Source: an uncultured Oscillibacter sp. (GTDB lineage: Bacteria > Bacillota > Clostridia > Oscillospirales > Oscillospiraceae). Taken from it: 64,000 nt of DNA. Positions 24,236 to 31,788 of this stretch are shown piece after piece. The notes under the pieces are model-generated. The model saw nothing but the letters and a program-made list of their open reading frames with translations. It had not been told where the DNA came from and did not search any database. The position numbers and the translations under genes were made by a program. Each line of letters opens with the position of its first letter. Within the stretch, counting starts at the first letter, position 1. The stretch covers positions 1-64,000 of the forward strand of contig UQVS01000005.1 in assembly GCA_900544615.1 (NCBI GenBank), given 5' to 3'.

Positions 24236-24264
24236 TTGACAAGGTAGGTTTTTGGTGCTAACCT
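24236..24264 (+). promoter_or_regulatory. metNIQ promoter
   Basis: A perfect TTGACA and TAACCT, 17-bp spacer, 52 bp before the leader peptide. Confidence 0.75.
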
Positions 24265-24315
24265 AACCCCAGAAAAACGAACCGGACTCCCGGGGACAGG
24301 AAGGAGATACGCGCC

Positions 24316-24420
24316 ATGATCGTGAACCGTTTTGGTATGATGATGTGCATGATGGACATGGGAATGATGACCATGCCCAAGCTTCAGCGCGTCTCCGCAA
24401 AGAACCTCTCCGGAAATTAA
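24316..24420 (+). CDS. methionine-rich leader peptide of the metNIQ operon
   Basis: A 34-codon frame with an excellent ribosome site (AAGGAGAT) encodes a peptide with ten Met among its first twenty residues (segment FGMMMCMMDMGMMTM). It sits between the metNIQ promoter and a terminator hairpin, directly before a methionine importer. This is the layout of classical amino-acid attenuators: scarce Met-tRNA would stall ribosomes on the Met run and change downstream folding. No S-box or Met T-box motif was noticed here. The peptide itself need have no function. Confidence 0.8.
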   Translation: MIVNRFGMMMCMMDMGMMTMPKLQRVSAKNLSGN

Positions 24421-24443
24421 CGGCACATCAAAGGCTGTTCCAA

Positions 24444-24484
24444 GGAGCGGAAAGCGGTGACGCTTCCCGCTCCTCGTTTGTTTT
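24444..24484 (+). terminator. attenuator terminator of metNIQ
   Basis: GGAGCGGAAAGCG pairs with CGCTTCCCGCTCC (12 of 13) and runs into TCGTTTGTTTT. Its 3' arm CTTCCCGCTCC (24463-24473) is also perfectly complementary to GGAGCGGGAAG at 24503-24513, giving an alternative fold before metN. Confidence 0.8.
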
Positions 24485-24538
24485 GAACCCCATTTGTTGC
24501 CGGGAGCGGGAAGAAAATCAGGAAAGAAGGACTTCTAA

Positions 24539-25543
24539 ATGATTCGGCTGGAACATATCTGCAAGACCTTCGGCGAAGAAAACGGCGGCGTCCACGCCGT
24601 GCGGGACGTTTCCCTCCATATCAGGCAGGGCGAGATCTTCGGCATCATCGGCTTCTCCGGCGCAGGCAAATCCACGCTGGTGCGCTGCATCAACCTGCTG
24701 GAGCGGCCCACCAGCGGCACCGTCACGGTGGACGGTCAGGAGCTGACGGCCCTTTCGGAAAAGGAACTGCGGCAGGCTCGGAAAAAGATCAGCATGATCT
24801 TCCAGAGCTTCAACCTGCTGATGCAGCGGACCTGCCTGAAAAACGTGTGCTTCCCTCTGGAGCTTTCCGGCGTTCCCAAGGCGCAGGCTGAAAAGCGGGC
24901 GCTGGAGCTGCTGGAGCTGGTGGGGCTGAAGGAAAAGGCCAACGCCTATCCCGCCCAGCTTTCCGGTGGCCAGAAGCAGCGGGTGGCCATTGCCCGCGCA
25001 CTGACTACCGACCCGAAGGTACTCCTCTGCGACGAGGCCACCTCTGCGTTGGATCCCACCACCACCGCTTCCATCCTCTCCTTATTAAAAAAACTGAATC
25101 AGAAGCTGGGGGTCACGGTGGTCATCATCACCCACCAGATGAGCGTGATTGAAGAAATCTGCACCCGCGTTGCCATTCTGGACAGCGGCGCTGTGGCGGA
25201 GGAGGGCAGCGTGGAGGATATCTTCGCTCATCCCACTACCGACGCCGCCCGCCGTCTGGTGTATCCCGGCGGTGTCAGCGTGAAGCAGTACCCCGCCGGA
25301 ACGCGGGCTGTCCGGGTGGCCTTCAACGGCGGCACGGCCTACCAGCCTCTCATTGCCTCACTGGCCATTGACTGCGGCGTTAAGGTCAATATTCTGGGCG
25401 CCGACACCCGGAACATTGACGGCAAGGCTTTCGGCACCATGCTGCTGGGGCTGCCGGACGATCCCAACGAGGCCGCCAAGGCCCTGAGCTATATCCGTTC
25501 CCAGCACAATGTCACTGCGGAGGAGGTCGAGTATCATGCTTAA
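24539..25543 (+). CDS. metN: methionine ABC transporter ATP-binding protein
   Basis: The 334-residue ATPase has Walker A GFSGAGKST (38-46), signature LSGGQKQR, Walker B VLLCDEA, and a C-terminal NIL domain (about 255-334) that in MetN binds methionine and inhibits transport when the cell is replete. Order metN-metI-metQ with overlaps confirms the system. It starts at ATG 24539 with AAGGAC upstream. Control is probably by the Met-rich leader peptide and attenuator. Confidence 0.97.
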   Translation: MIRLEHICKTFGEENGGVHAVRDVSLHIRQGEIFGIIGFSGAGKSTLVRCINLLERPTSGTVTVDGQELTALSEKELRQARKKISMIFQSFNLLMQRTCLKNVCFPLELSGVPKAQAEKRALELLELVGLKEKANAYPAQLSGGQKQRVAIARALTTDPKVLLCDEATSALDPTTTASILSLLKKLNQKLGVTVVIITHQMSVIEEICTRVAILDSGAVAEEGSVEDIFAHPTTDAARRLVYPGGVSVKQYPAGTRAVRVAFNGGTAYQPLIASLAIDCGVKVNILGADTRNIDGKAFGTMLLGLPDDPNEAAKALSYIRSQHNVTAEEVEYHA

Positions 25544-26273
25544 TGCCATTTCTGCGTTCTTTGCCGAGTACGGCGGGATTTTGCTGACCGGCACACGGGA
25601 TACGCTGCTGATGGTGGTGATCTCCACCCTGTTTGCTTACGTTCTGGGTCTGCCGCTGGGCGTGGCACTGATCGTTACCGGCCCTCACGGCATCCGCCCC
25701 AACAAGGTCGTCAATCAGATCCTCGGCTGGATCGTCAACATCGGCCGTTCCATTCCCTTTATTATCCTGATGGTGGCCATCATGCCCTTTACCAAGCTGG
25801 TGGTAGGCACCAAGATCGGCGTCAGAGGCGCCATCGTTCCTCTGGTGGTTTCCGCAGCGCCCTTCATCGCCCGTATGGTGGAGACCTCCCTTGCAGAAGT
25901 GGATGCCGGTGTGGTGGAAGCCGCCCAGTCCATGGGCGCCTCCACTTTCCAGATCATCTGGAAAGTCTACCTGCCGGAAGCCAAGCCCTCTCTGGTGCTG
26001 GGCGGCGCGATCTCCATTGTCACCATTCTGGGCTACACCGCCATTGCCGGCACCGTGGGTGCAGGAGGTCTGGGCGACATCGCCGTGCGGTACGGCCACC
26101 AGCGGTTCATCACCTCGGTGATGTGGGTCACAGTGGTGATCCTGATCGTCATGGTGCAGGTGGTGCAGTCCCTGTTCAACTGGCTGTCCAAGAAGATCGA
26201 CAAGCGGTTGGACACCGGCACGAAAAAGCAGGGTACTTTCGATCTTCTGTCCCGTCTGGCTCATACCAAATAA
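25536..26273 (+). CDS. metI: methionine ABC transporter permease
   Basis: The 245-residue MetI-type permease has the EAA-loop region (GVVEAAQSMGASTFQIIWKV) and the C-terminal GYTAIAGTVGAGGLGDIAVR segment highly typical of MetI. About five membrane helices. ATG 25536 overlaps the metN end by 8 bp with GGAGGAGG just upstream. It forms the membrane channel with MetN. Confidence 0.97.
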   Translation: MLNAISAFFAEYGGILLTGTRDTLLMVVISTLFAYVLGLPLGVALIVTGPHGIRPNKVVNQILGWIVNIGRSIPFIILMVAIMPFTKLVVGTKIGVRGAIVPLVVSAAPFIARMVETSLAEVDAGVVEAAQSMGASTFQIIWKVYLPEAKPSLVLGGAISIVTILGYTAIAGTVGAGGLGDIAVRYGHQRFITSVMWVTVVILIVMVQVVQSLFNWLSKKIDKRLDTGTKKQGTFDLLSRLAHTK

Positions 26274-26388
26274 GCACGTTCCCGTTTCAGTTCTCTGTTT
26301 TCATCGCCTGTTTCCCACACAAGGGTGCTTCGGCAGGCGTTTGAAAGATATTACTTTAAATTCATTATTTTAATTGGAGGAAAAGAAC

Positions 26389-27249
26389 ATGAAGAACAAG
26401 ATTCTGGCCACTCTGCTGGCTCTGTCTCTGGCTCTGTCTCTGGCAGCCTGCGGCAGCAAGAACGAAACTCCCGCTGACAACACCGCCGCTGACGACGCTC
26501 AGACCGAGCAGCCCGCCGATACTCAGGAGACTGTCACCCTGAACGTGGCCGCTTCTCCCACGCCCCACGCCGAGATCCTGCAGCAGTGCGTACCCATTCT
26601 GGCCGAGCAGGGCATCGACCTGCAGATCCACGAGTACAGCGACTATGTGGTTCCCAACACCGCTGTTGAGGACGGCGAGGAGGACGCCAACTACTTCCAG
26701 CACATTCCTTATCTGGACGACTTCAACACCACCCGCGGCACCCATCTGGTGAGCGTCACCGGCGTTCACATTGAGCCTATGGGCATCTATGCCGGCAAGT
26801 CCGCTTCTCTGGACGAACTGCCTGACGGCGCTACCGTGGCTGTCCCCAACGACGCCACCAACGAAGGCCGCGCACTGCTGCTGCTGGAGAAGCAGGGCCT
26901 GATCAAGCTGGCTGACGACTCCAACCTCTCCTCCACCCCCAAGGACATCGTGGAGAATCCCAAGAACCTGACCTTCACCGAGGTGGAAGCCGCTACCGTT
27001 CCCAGCATCGTGTCCGAGGTGGACATTGCTGTCATCAACTCCAACTACGCCATGGGCGCAGGCTTCAATCCCGTTGAGGACGCTCTGGCTCTGGAAGCTT
27101 CCGACTCTCCCTATGTGAACGTTCTGGTCTGCAAGGAAGGCAACGAGAACAACGAGGCCATTCAGGCTCTGGCTGAGGCTCTGCACTCCGACACCGTGAA
27201 GAACTTCATCACCGAGAACTACGGCGGCGCTGTGGTTGCTGTTGACTGA
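26389..27249 (+). CDS. metQ: methionine-binding lipoprotein (MetQ/NlpA family)
   Basis: The 286-residue protein has a lipoprotein signal with LSLAAC (lipid Cys21), an acidic Thr/Ala linker and a MetQ/NlpA fold (SPTPHAEILQQ, NYFQHIPYLDDF, GIYAGKSASLDELPDGA). It captures methionine outside the membrane for MetNI. GGAGG precedes ATG 26389. Codon use is very biased, as expected for an abundant binding protein. Confidence 0.97.
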   Translation: MKNKILATLLALSLALSLAACGSKNETPADNTAADDAQTEQPADTQETVTLNVAASPTPHAEILQQCVPILAEQGIDLQIHEYSDYVVPNTAVEDGEEDANYFQHIPYLDDFNTTRGTHLVSVTGVHIEPMGIYAGKSASLDELPDGATVAVPNDATNEGRALLLLEKQGLIKLADDSNLSSTPKDIVENPKNLTFTEVEAATVPSIVSEVDIAVINSNYAMGAGFNPVEDALALEASDSPYVNVLVCKEGNENNEAIQALAEALHSDTVKNFITENYGGAVVAVD

Positions 27250-27263
27250 GTTCCCGCTTCATT

Positions 27264-27298
27264 CGCTCCCCCGGCTCAGCCGGGGGAGCGTTTCTTTG
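27264..27298 (+). terminator. metQ terminator
   Basis: CGCTCCCCCGGCT pairs with AGCCGGGGGAGCG, then TTTCTTTG. Confidence 0.88.
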
Positions 27299-27321
27299 TG
27301 CAGTTTTTCTCCTGTTTCCTC

Positions 27322-27350
27322 TTGCAGAGAATAACCCACCGTGCTACAAT
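27322..27350 (+). promoter_or_regulatory. promoter of the HMA-domain gene
   Basis: TTGCAG and TACAAT, 17-bp spacer, with TGC before the -10 box. It shares CCGTGCTACAAT with the promoter at 44084-44112. Confidence 0.7.
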
Positions 27351-27459
27351 GTTAAAAAAAGCCGCCGGAGGGCGGCAGATCTTTCCTACAGGAGTTAGAG
27401 AACTCTTACTATCGGAAAGCCATTATTCCGGGTCCTGTACCCGTATCAGGAGGAAACCC

Positions 27460-27723
27460 ATGATCCAGACGACGCTGAAAATTGACGGTATGATGTGCGG
27501 GATGTGTGAGTCCCACATCAACGATGCCATCCGCAAGGACTTTTCCGTAAAGAAAGTGACCGCATCCCACGGCAAGGGAACCTGCGTCATTCTCTCCGAA
27601 AATGCACTGGACGAGAGCAGGCTGCGGGACACTATCGACGCCACTGGCTATACGCTGCTGAACGTCCAGTCCCAGCCGTATGAGAAGAAGGGCGGCCTTG
27701 CCGGCCTCTTCCATCGGAAGTAA
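27460..27723 (+). CDS. heavy-metal-associated (HMA) domain protein, copper-chaperone-like
   Basis: The 87-residue protein has one HMA domain with GMMCGMC (Cys13 and Cys16), the CxxC metal site of CopZ-like chaperones and P-type ATPase N-domains. It could bind Cu(I) or another soft metal in the cytoplasm. AGGAGG precedes ATG 27460. The C-terminal tail KKGGLAGLFHRK is extra to the domain. The P-type ATPase at 41508-43607 lacks a CxxC N-domain, but nothing ties the two together beyond the shared promoter style. Confidence 0.85.
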   Translation: MIQTTLKIDGMMCGMCESHINDAIRKDFSVKKVTASHGKGTCVILSENALDESRLRDTIDATGYTLLNVQSQPYEKKGGLAGLFHRK

Positions 27724-27863
27724 TGTCCCCTGCCCGGAAAAAGGAGCGCATCTGCGCTCCTTTTTTGCGTTCCCATCGGATTCCCTCTGGTATCCTGAGA
27801 CGGAATACGGTATAATGGCCACAACGTACAGCGAAACTGCACACCTGAAAGGAGATCTGACAT

Positions 27864-29171
27864 ATGGGACTCATCAAAGCGGCCTCCGGCGCAACGGGCG
27901 GCGTGCTGGCCGATCAGTGGAAGGAATATTTTTACTGCGAAGCCATTTCTGCGGATGTTCTGGCAGTCAAGGGGCGGAAGAAGGTCACAGGCCGTTCCAG
28001 CAACACCAAAGGCGATGAAAATATTATCACCACCGGCTCTATGATTGCGGTGGCAGACGGCCAGTGTATGCTCATCGTGGATCAGGGCAAGGTGGCGGAG
28101 GTCTGCGCCGAACCCGGAGAATTTGTCTATGACGCGTCCACGGAACCCAGTGTGTTCACCGGTTCTCTGGGAGAGAGCATCGGCCGGGTGTTCAAGAATA
28201 TCGGCAAGCGCTTTACCTTCGGCGGCGAAGCCCCCAAGGATCAGCGGATCTATTACATCAACACCAAGGAGATCACCGGCAATAAATACGGCACAGCCAG
28301 CCCCGTTCCTTTCCGGGTGGTGGACCAGCGGGCCGGCATCGACATGGACGTGGGCATCCGCTGCTTCGGTGAATACAGCTACCACATTGCCAACCCCCTG
28401 CTGTTTTATACCAATGTCTGCGGCAATGTGACGGAGGATTACAAGCGCGCCCAGTTGGACAGCCAGCTGAAAACCGAGCTGCTGACAGCGCTCCAGCCCG
28501 CCTTCGCTAAGGTCAGCGAGCTGGGCGTCCGCTACTCCGCCCTGCCCGGCCATGCCATGGAGTTGGCGGACAGCCTGAACCAGATCCTCAGCGCCAAGTG
28601 GCGGGAACTGCGGGGCATTGAGATCGTCTCCTGCGGCGTTTCCAGCGTCACGGCCAACGAAGAGGATGAAAAGACCATCAAGGAGCTTCAGCGCACGGCA
28701 GCTTTTATAGACCCCGCCCGCGGGGCGGCCCATCTGGTGGCCGCACAGGGGGATGCCATGAAGATCGCCGCCGGGAACGCCAACGCAGGCCCGGCCATGG
28801 CCTTTATGGGGATGAATATGGCCGGTCAGGCCGGCGGCGCCAACGCCCAGACCCTCTATCAGATGGGGCAGCAGGCCCCGGCGCAGCCCGCGCCGTCGTC
28901 CGCCCCTGCCGGAAGCTGGAAATGCGCCTGCGGCGCAGAAAATACCGGCAAATTCTGCGTGGAATGCGGCAAGCCCAAGCCGGAAGCGGCATGGAAATGC
29001 CCCCAGTGCGGTGCAGAGAACCTGGGCAAATTCTGCTCCGAGTGCGGCACGAAAAAGCCTGCCGGGGTGTACCAGTGCAGCAACTGCGGCTGGAAGCCCG
29101 CAGAGCCGGCTCACCCACCCAAATTCTGCCCGGAGTGCGGCAATCCTTTCAACGAAATGGATCTGAAATAA
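27864..29171 (+). CDS. SPFH-domain protein with C-terminal zinc ribbons (YdjI-like)
   Basis: The 435-residue protein starts with the YdjI-type SPFH region (EYFYCEAISADVLAVKG, then FRVVDQRAGIDMDVGIRCFG), followed by an Ala/Gly/Met-rich linker (about 285-350) and three zinc ribbons: CACGAENTGKFCVECG, CPQCGAENLGKFCSECG and CSNCGW with KFCPECG. SPFH proteins form oligomers on membranes. The next two genes are homologues of YdjG and YdjH; in B. subtilis ydjFGHI these partners are linked to PspA (YdjF) and envelope stress. No PspA gene is nearby here. Confidence 0.88.
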   Translation: MGLIKAASGATGGVLADQWKEYFYCEAISADVLAVKGRKKVTGRSSNTKGDENIITTGSMIAVADGQCMLIVDQGKVAEVCAEPGEFVYDASTEPSVFTGSLGESIGRVFKNIGKRFTFGGEAPKDQRIYYINTKEITGNKYGTASPVPFRVVDQRAGIDMDVGIRCFGEYSYHIANPLLFYTNVCGNVTEDYKRAQLDSQLKTELLTALQPAFAKVSELGVRYSALPGHAMELADSLNQILSAKWRELRGIEIVSCGVSSVTANEEDEKTIKELQRTAAFIDPARGAAHLVAAQGDAMKIAAGNANAGPAMAFMGMNMAGQAGGANAQTLYQMGQQAPAQPAPSSAPAGSWKCACGAENTGKFCVECGKPKPEAAWKCPQCGAENLGKFCSECGTKKPAGVYQCSNCGWKPAEPAHPPKFCPECGNPFNEMDLK

Positions 29172-29222
29172 GCCAATCCCCGACAGGGGAAACAACACAG
29201 CATTTTCTGAGAGGAGGCGTGT

Positions 29223-30347
29223 ATGCCTACCCAAGTAACGGAATTCAAATGTCCGGCCTGCACCGCCCCGCTGCATTTCAGCGAGGAGACGGGGCGGCTG
29301 GAGTGTGACTACTGCGGCAGCAGCTTTACCGTGGCGGAGGCGGAAGCTTTCAGCGCCGAAAAGGAGCAGCAGGCTGCGGAAGCCTTTGAAAAGGCCGCCG
29401 CAGAAGCCAGGGCCGACGCCGGGAGCTGGGAACGCCCTGACGGTCAGGACAGCTGGGGTGAGGAGGCCGATCACCTGAAAACCTACCGCTGCCCCAGCTG
29501 CGGCGCGGAGCTGATCTGTGACGAGGCCACCGCCGCCACCTCCTGTCCCTACTGCGGCAACAACACCATCATTTCCGGCCAGTTTCACGGGATGCAGAAG
29601 CCGGAGCTGGTCATTCCCTTCAAGTTGGGAAAAGAGGAGGCCGTAAAGACCCTGAAGGCGCACTACAAGGGCAGGCCCTTCCTGCCCAAAAGCTTTTCCG
29701 ACGAAAACCACATTCAGGAGATCAAGGGCATCTACGTTCCCTTCTGGCTCTTTGACGGACAGGCGGAGGCGGACGTCCGCTTCACCGCCACCCGCAGCAG
29801 TGTGATGGTCACGGCGCGGGAGCGGATCACCACCACCCGGTATTTCGACGTCCGGCGGGCCGGCACGGTGAAGTTTGAGAAAATCCCCGTGGACGCCTCC
29901 CGGAAGATGCCGGACGATTATATGGACTCCATCGAACCCTTTGACTACAGCGCCATGGTTCCGTTTTCCACCGCCTACCTCCCCGGCTTTTTTGCGGACA
30001 TCCCGGACGTCTCCATGGAAGAGTGCAGCCCCAGAGCGGAAGTCCGGGCCGCGGACACCGCCGTGGAGGCCATGCAGCGGCAGGTATCCGGGTATGAGAC
30101 CTGCATCCCCGTGGGGAAGGACGCCCAGCTCCGCCGGGGAACGGTGCGCTGCGCTCTGCTGCCGGTGTGGCTGCTGAGTACCCAATGGGAGGGAAAAAAT
30201 TTCCTCTTTGCCATGAACGGCCAGACCGGCAGAATGGTCAGCGACCTGCCGGTATCCAGAAAGCGGTACTGGGCATGGTGGGGCGGCCTGACCGCCGGGA
30301 TCACGGCGGCGCTAACGGTCATCACCGTGTTTGCCAACTGGCTGTAA
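29223..30347 (+). CDS. zinc-ribbon membrane protein (YdjG-like)
   Basis: The 374-residue protein has two zinc ribbons in the N-terminal part: CPACTAPLHF with CDYCGSSF (about 10-36), and CPSCGAEL with CPYCGNN (about 90-115). A conserved domain follows that ends in a single C-terminal membrane helix (WWGGLTAGITAALTVITVFA). GAGAGGAGG lies before ATG 29223. It lies 51 bp after the SPFH gene and 12 bp before the TPM gene, so the three proteins probably form a membrane complex. Confidence 0.85.
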   Translation: MPTQVTEFKCPACTAPLHFSEETGRLECDYCGSSFTVAEAEAFSAEKEQQAAEAFEKAAAEARADAGSWERPDGQDSWGEEADHLKTYRCPSCGAELICDEATAATSCPYCGNNTIISGQFHGMQKPELVIPFKLGKEEAVKTLKAHYKGRPFLPKSFSDENHIQEIKGIYVPFWLFDGQAEADVRFTATRSSVMVTARERITTTRYFDVRRAGTVKFEKIPVDASRKMPDDYMDSIEPFDYSAMVPFSTAYLPGFFADIPDVSMEECSPRAEVRAADTAVEAMQRQVSGYETCIPVGKDAQLRRGTVRCALLPVWLLSTQWEGKNFLFAMNGQTGRMVSDLPVSRKRYWAWWGGLTAGITAALTVITVFANWL

Positions 30348-30359
30348 GGAGGCGTCGGT

Positions 30360-31217
30360 ATGAAACAACGCATCTGCGCTCTGCTTGCAGCGCTGGTACT
30401 TTCGTTCTGCATGGCCGGTTCTGCGCTGGCCGTGGAGCTGCCCTTTGACCCCTCCGGCGATCACTGGCTCTACGACCCGCAGGGGCTGGTTTCCCAAGCG
30501 GATTCCGCCCGGCTGGAGGAAACGCTGGATGCAGCCGGCTGGGATCACAGCTGCGGCATCTACATCCTGCTCTTGCCTGACTTCACGGAGTACGGATATT
30601 CGGACATTTACGAATTTGCACAGGATGTCTATGAGGATTCCGATCTGAGCGTGGGAGACGGCGGCGACGGCATCCTGCTGGCTGTCAGCACGGAAACCCG
30701 TGACGTCAGCATTGCCGTCCATGGAACTCAGGCGAACGCCGCCATTACCGACTATGGCCGGGAAGAAGTTCTCTATGACGCTTTTTTGAGCGATTTCAGC
30801 GACGGAAACTGGGGAGCGGGGCTTGTCAATTTTGCGGATACCTGCGTGTATCTGCTCTCCGAGGCGCAGTCCGGCACCCCGGTGGAGGTATCCGGCGGCA
30901 GCAATCAGGAACCCTTTAACCTGCCGAAAGCGCTGGGCGGCGCAGCCGTCATGTGCTTCCTGCCTGCCGCCATTATTGCCTTCGTGATCTGCGGCGTTAT
31001 GAAAAAGAAGATGAAAACCGCCCAGAAGGCCAGCGGCGCGGCGGCTTACGTCAGCGGCAGCGTGGATCTGAAGGTCCGCACCGACCACTATACCCATTCC
31101 ACTGTTCTCAGAACGCCCCTCAAAACCGATGACGGCCCCCGCTCCGGCGGCAGCGTCTTCCACGGCGGCACCACCGTCAACAGCCGGGGCTTTTCCGGCA
31201 GCAGCCGGAAATTCTGA
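30360..31217 (+). CDS. TPM-domain protein (YdjH-like)
   Basis: The 285-residue protein has a signal peptide (about 1-24, ending AGSALA), a TPM domain (about 35-165) with YDPQGLVSQADSARLEETLD and GDGGDGILLAVSTETRD, one membrane helix near 190-212 (AVMCFLPAAIIAFVICGVM), and a Gly/Ser-rich cytoplasmic tail. TPM domains occur in extracytoplasmic regions of envelope proteins. It is the third gene of the SPFH cluster with GGAGGCG upstream. Confidence 0.88.
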   Translation: MKQRICALLAALVLSFCMAGSALAVELPFDPSGDHWLYDPQGLVSQADSARLEETLDAAGWDHSCGIYILLLPDFTEYGYSDIYEFAQDVYEDSDLSVGDGGDGILLAVSTETRDVSIAVHGTQANAAITDYGREEVLYDAFLSDFSDGNWGAGLVNFADTCVYLLSEAQSGTPVEVSGGSNQEPFNLPKALGGAAVMCFLPAAIIAFVICGVMKKKMKTAQKASGAAAYVSGSVDLKVRTDHYTHSTVLRTPLKTDDGPRSGGSVFHGGTTVNSRGFSGSSRKF

Positions 31218-31382
31218 GGAGCGGCGCTTCTGCGGCTGGCCAGACGATCCGACGTAAAGCGGACAGCGGCCCGCCACCGGCTTTGCCGGAGGCGGCTCTG
31301 CGTCCGCCACGTTCTGACGGTGCATAGATCTGCATACGGACTGCAATTCCGGGACTTTTCGGGACTTTTCTGCATAAATCGG

Positions 31383-31410
31383 TTGACAAACCGCCAAAAT
31401 GTGATATGAT
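31383..31410 (+). promoter_or_regulatory. promoter of T-box-ileS
   Basis: A perfect TTGACA and TATGAT with a 16-bp spacer. The stretch 31218-31382 before it shows no gene. Confidence 0.8.
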
Positions 31411-31417
31411 AGCCCAG

Positions 31418-31697
31418 TAATCGAATATCTGGCGTAGAAAAGGAAGAGTAGCTGACCGGAAACCTGTGAAGAGAGCTGCCGTTGGGTGCAAGGCGGACAG
31501 GAACGGCAGGGAAAATCACCTTGGAGCCTCCAGCTGAAAGACGACGCGAGTAGGTGTGGACGTGTGACGGGCGTTATTCCGTCAGCCTGTGGATGCAGGC
31601 GCGAGAGGCCGTGTTCTGTGAAGGAGCGGCAAGAAGAGTGGTACCGCAGAGTGTTTCAAACGCTTTGTCTCTGAGTTCAGAGGCAAAGCGTTTTTTG
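31418..31697 (+). ncRNA. T-box riboswitch, isoleucine-specific
   Basis: The leader has the T-box landmarks: AGGAAGAGTAGCTG at the stem I base, GTTGGGTGCAAGGC in the distal stem I loop, a specifier loop GAAAATCACC with ATC at 31515-31517 (isoleucine), and the T-box AGAGTGGTACCGCAG (31635-31649) before the terminator. Uncharged tRNA-Ile would pair with the specifier and T-box bulge to allow ileS transcription. Confidence 0.95.
31656..31697 (+). terminator. T-box terminator
   Basis: AAACGCTTTGTCTCTGA pairs with TCAGAGGCAAAGCGTT, then TTTTTGTTTT. Confidence 0.93.
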
Positions 31698-31703
31698 TTT
31701 TGC

Positions 31704-31741
31704 TACGCCGTGAGGGATTCGAACCCTCACAGCGGACGCTT
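31704..31741 (-). repeat. tRNA 3'-end-like fragment between the T-box and ileS
   Basis: On the minus strand GTGAGGGTTCGAATCCCTCAC reads as a perfect tRNA T arm with GTTCGAATC loop, followed by GGCGTAGCA like an acceptor strand. No matching 5' half is present here. It looks like a relic of a tRNA gene or of an integration site. Confidence 0.5.
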
Positions 31742-31788
31742 ATATCAGGAACAGAAGGAAAACTTACAAATATAAAAGGAGACGCATT

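Noticed and set aside
27648..30185. 845-residue antisense frame over the SPFH/zinc-ribbon genes
   Set aside because: A GC-rich shadow of real genes; no domain, no ribosome site, composition rich in Gly/Val/His typical of shadows.
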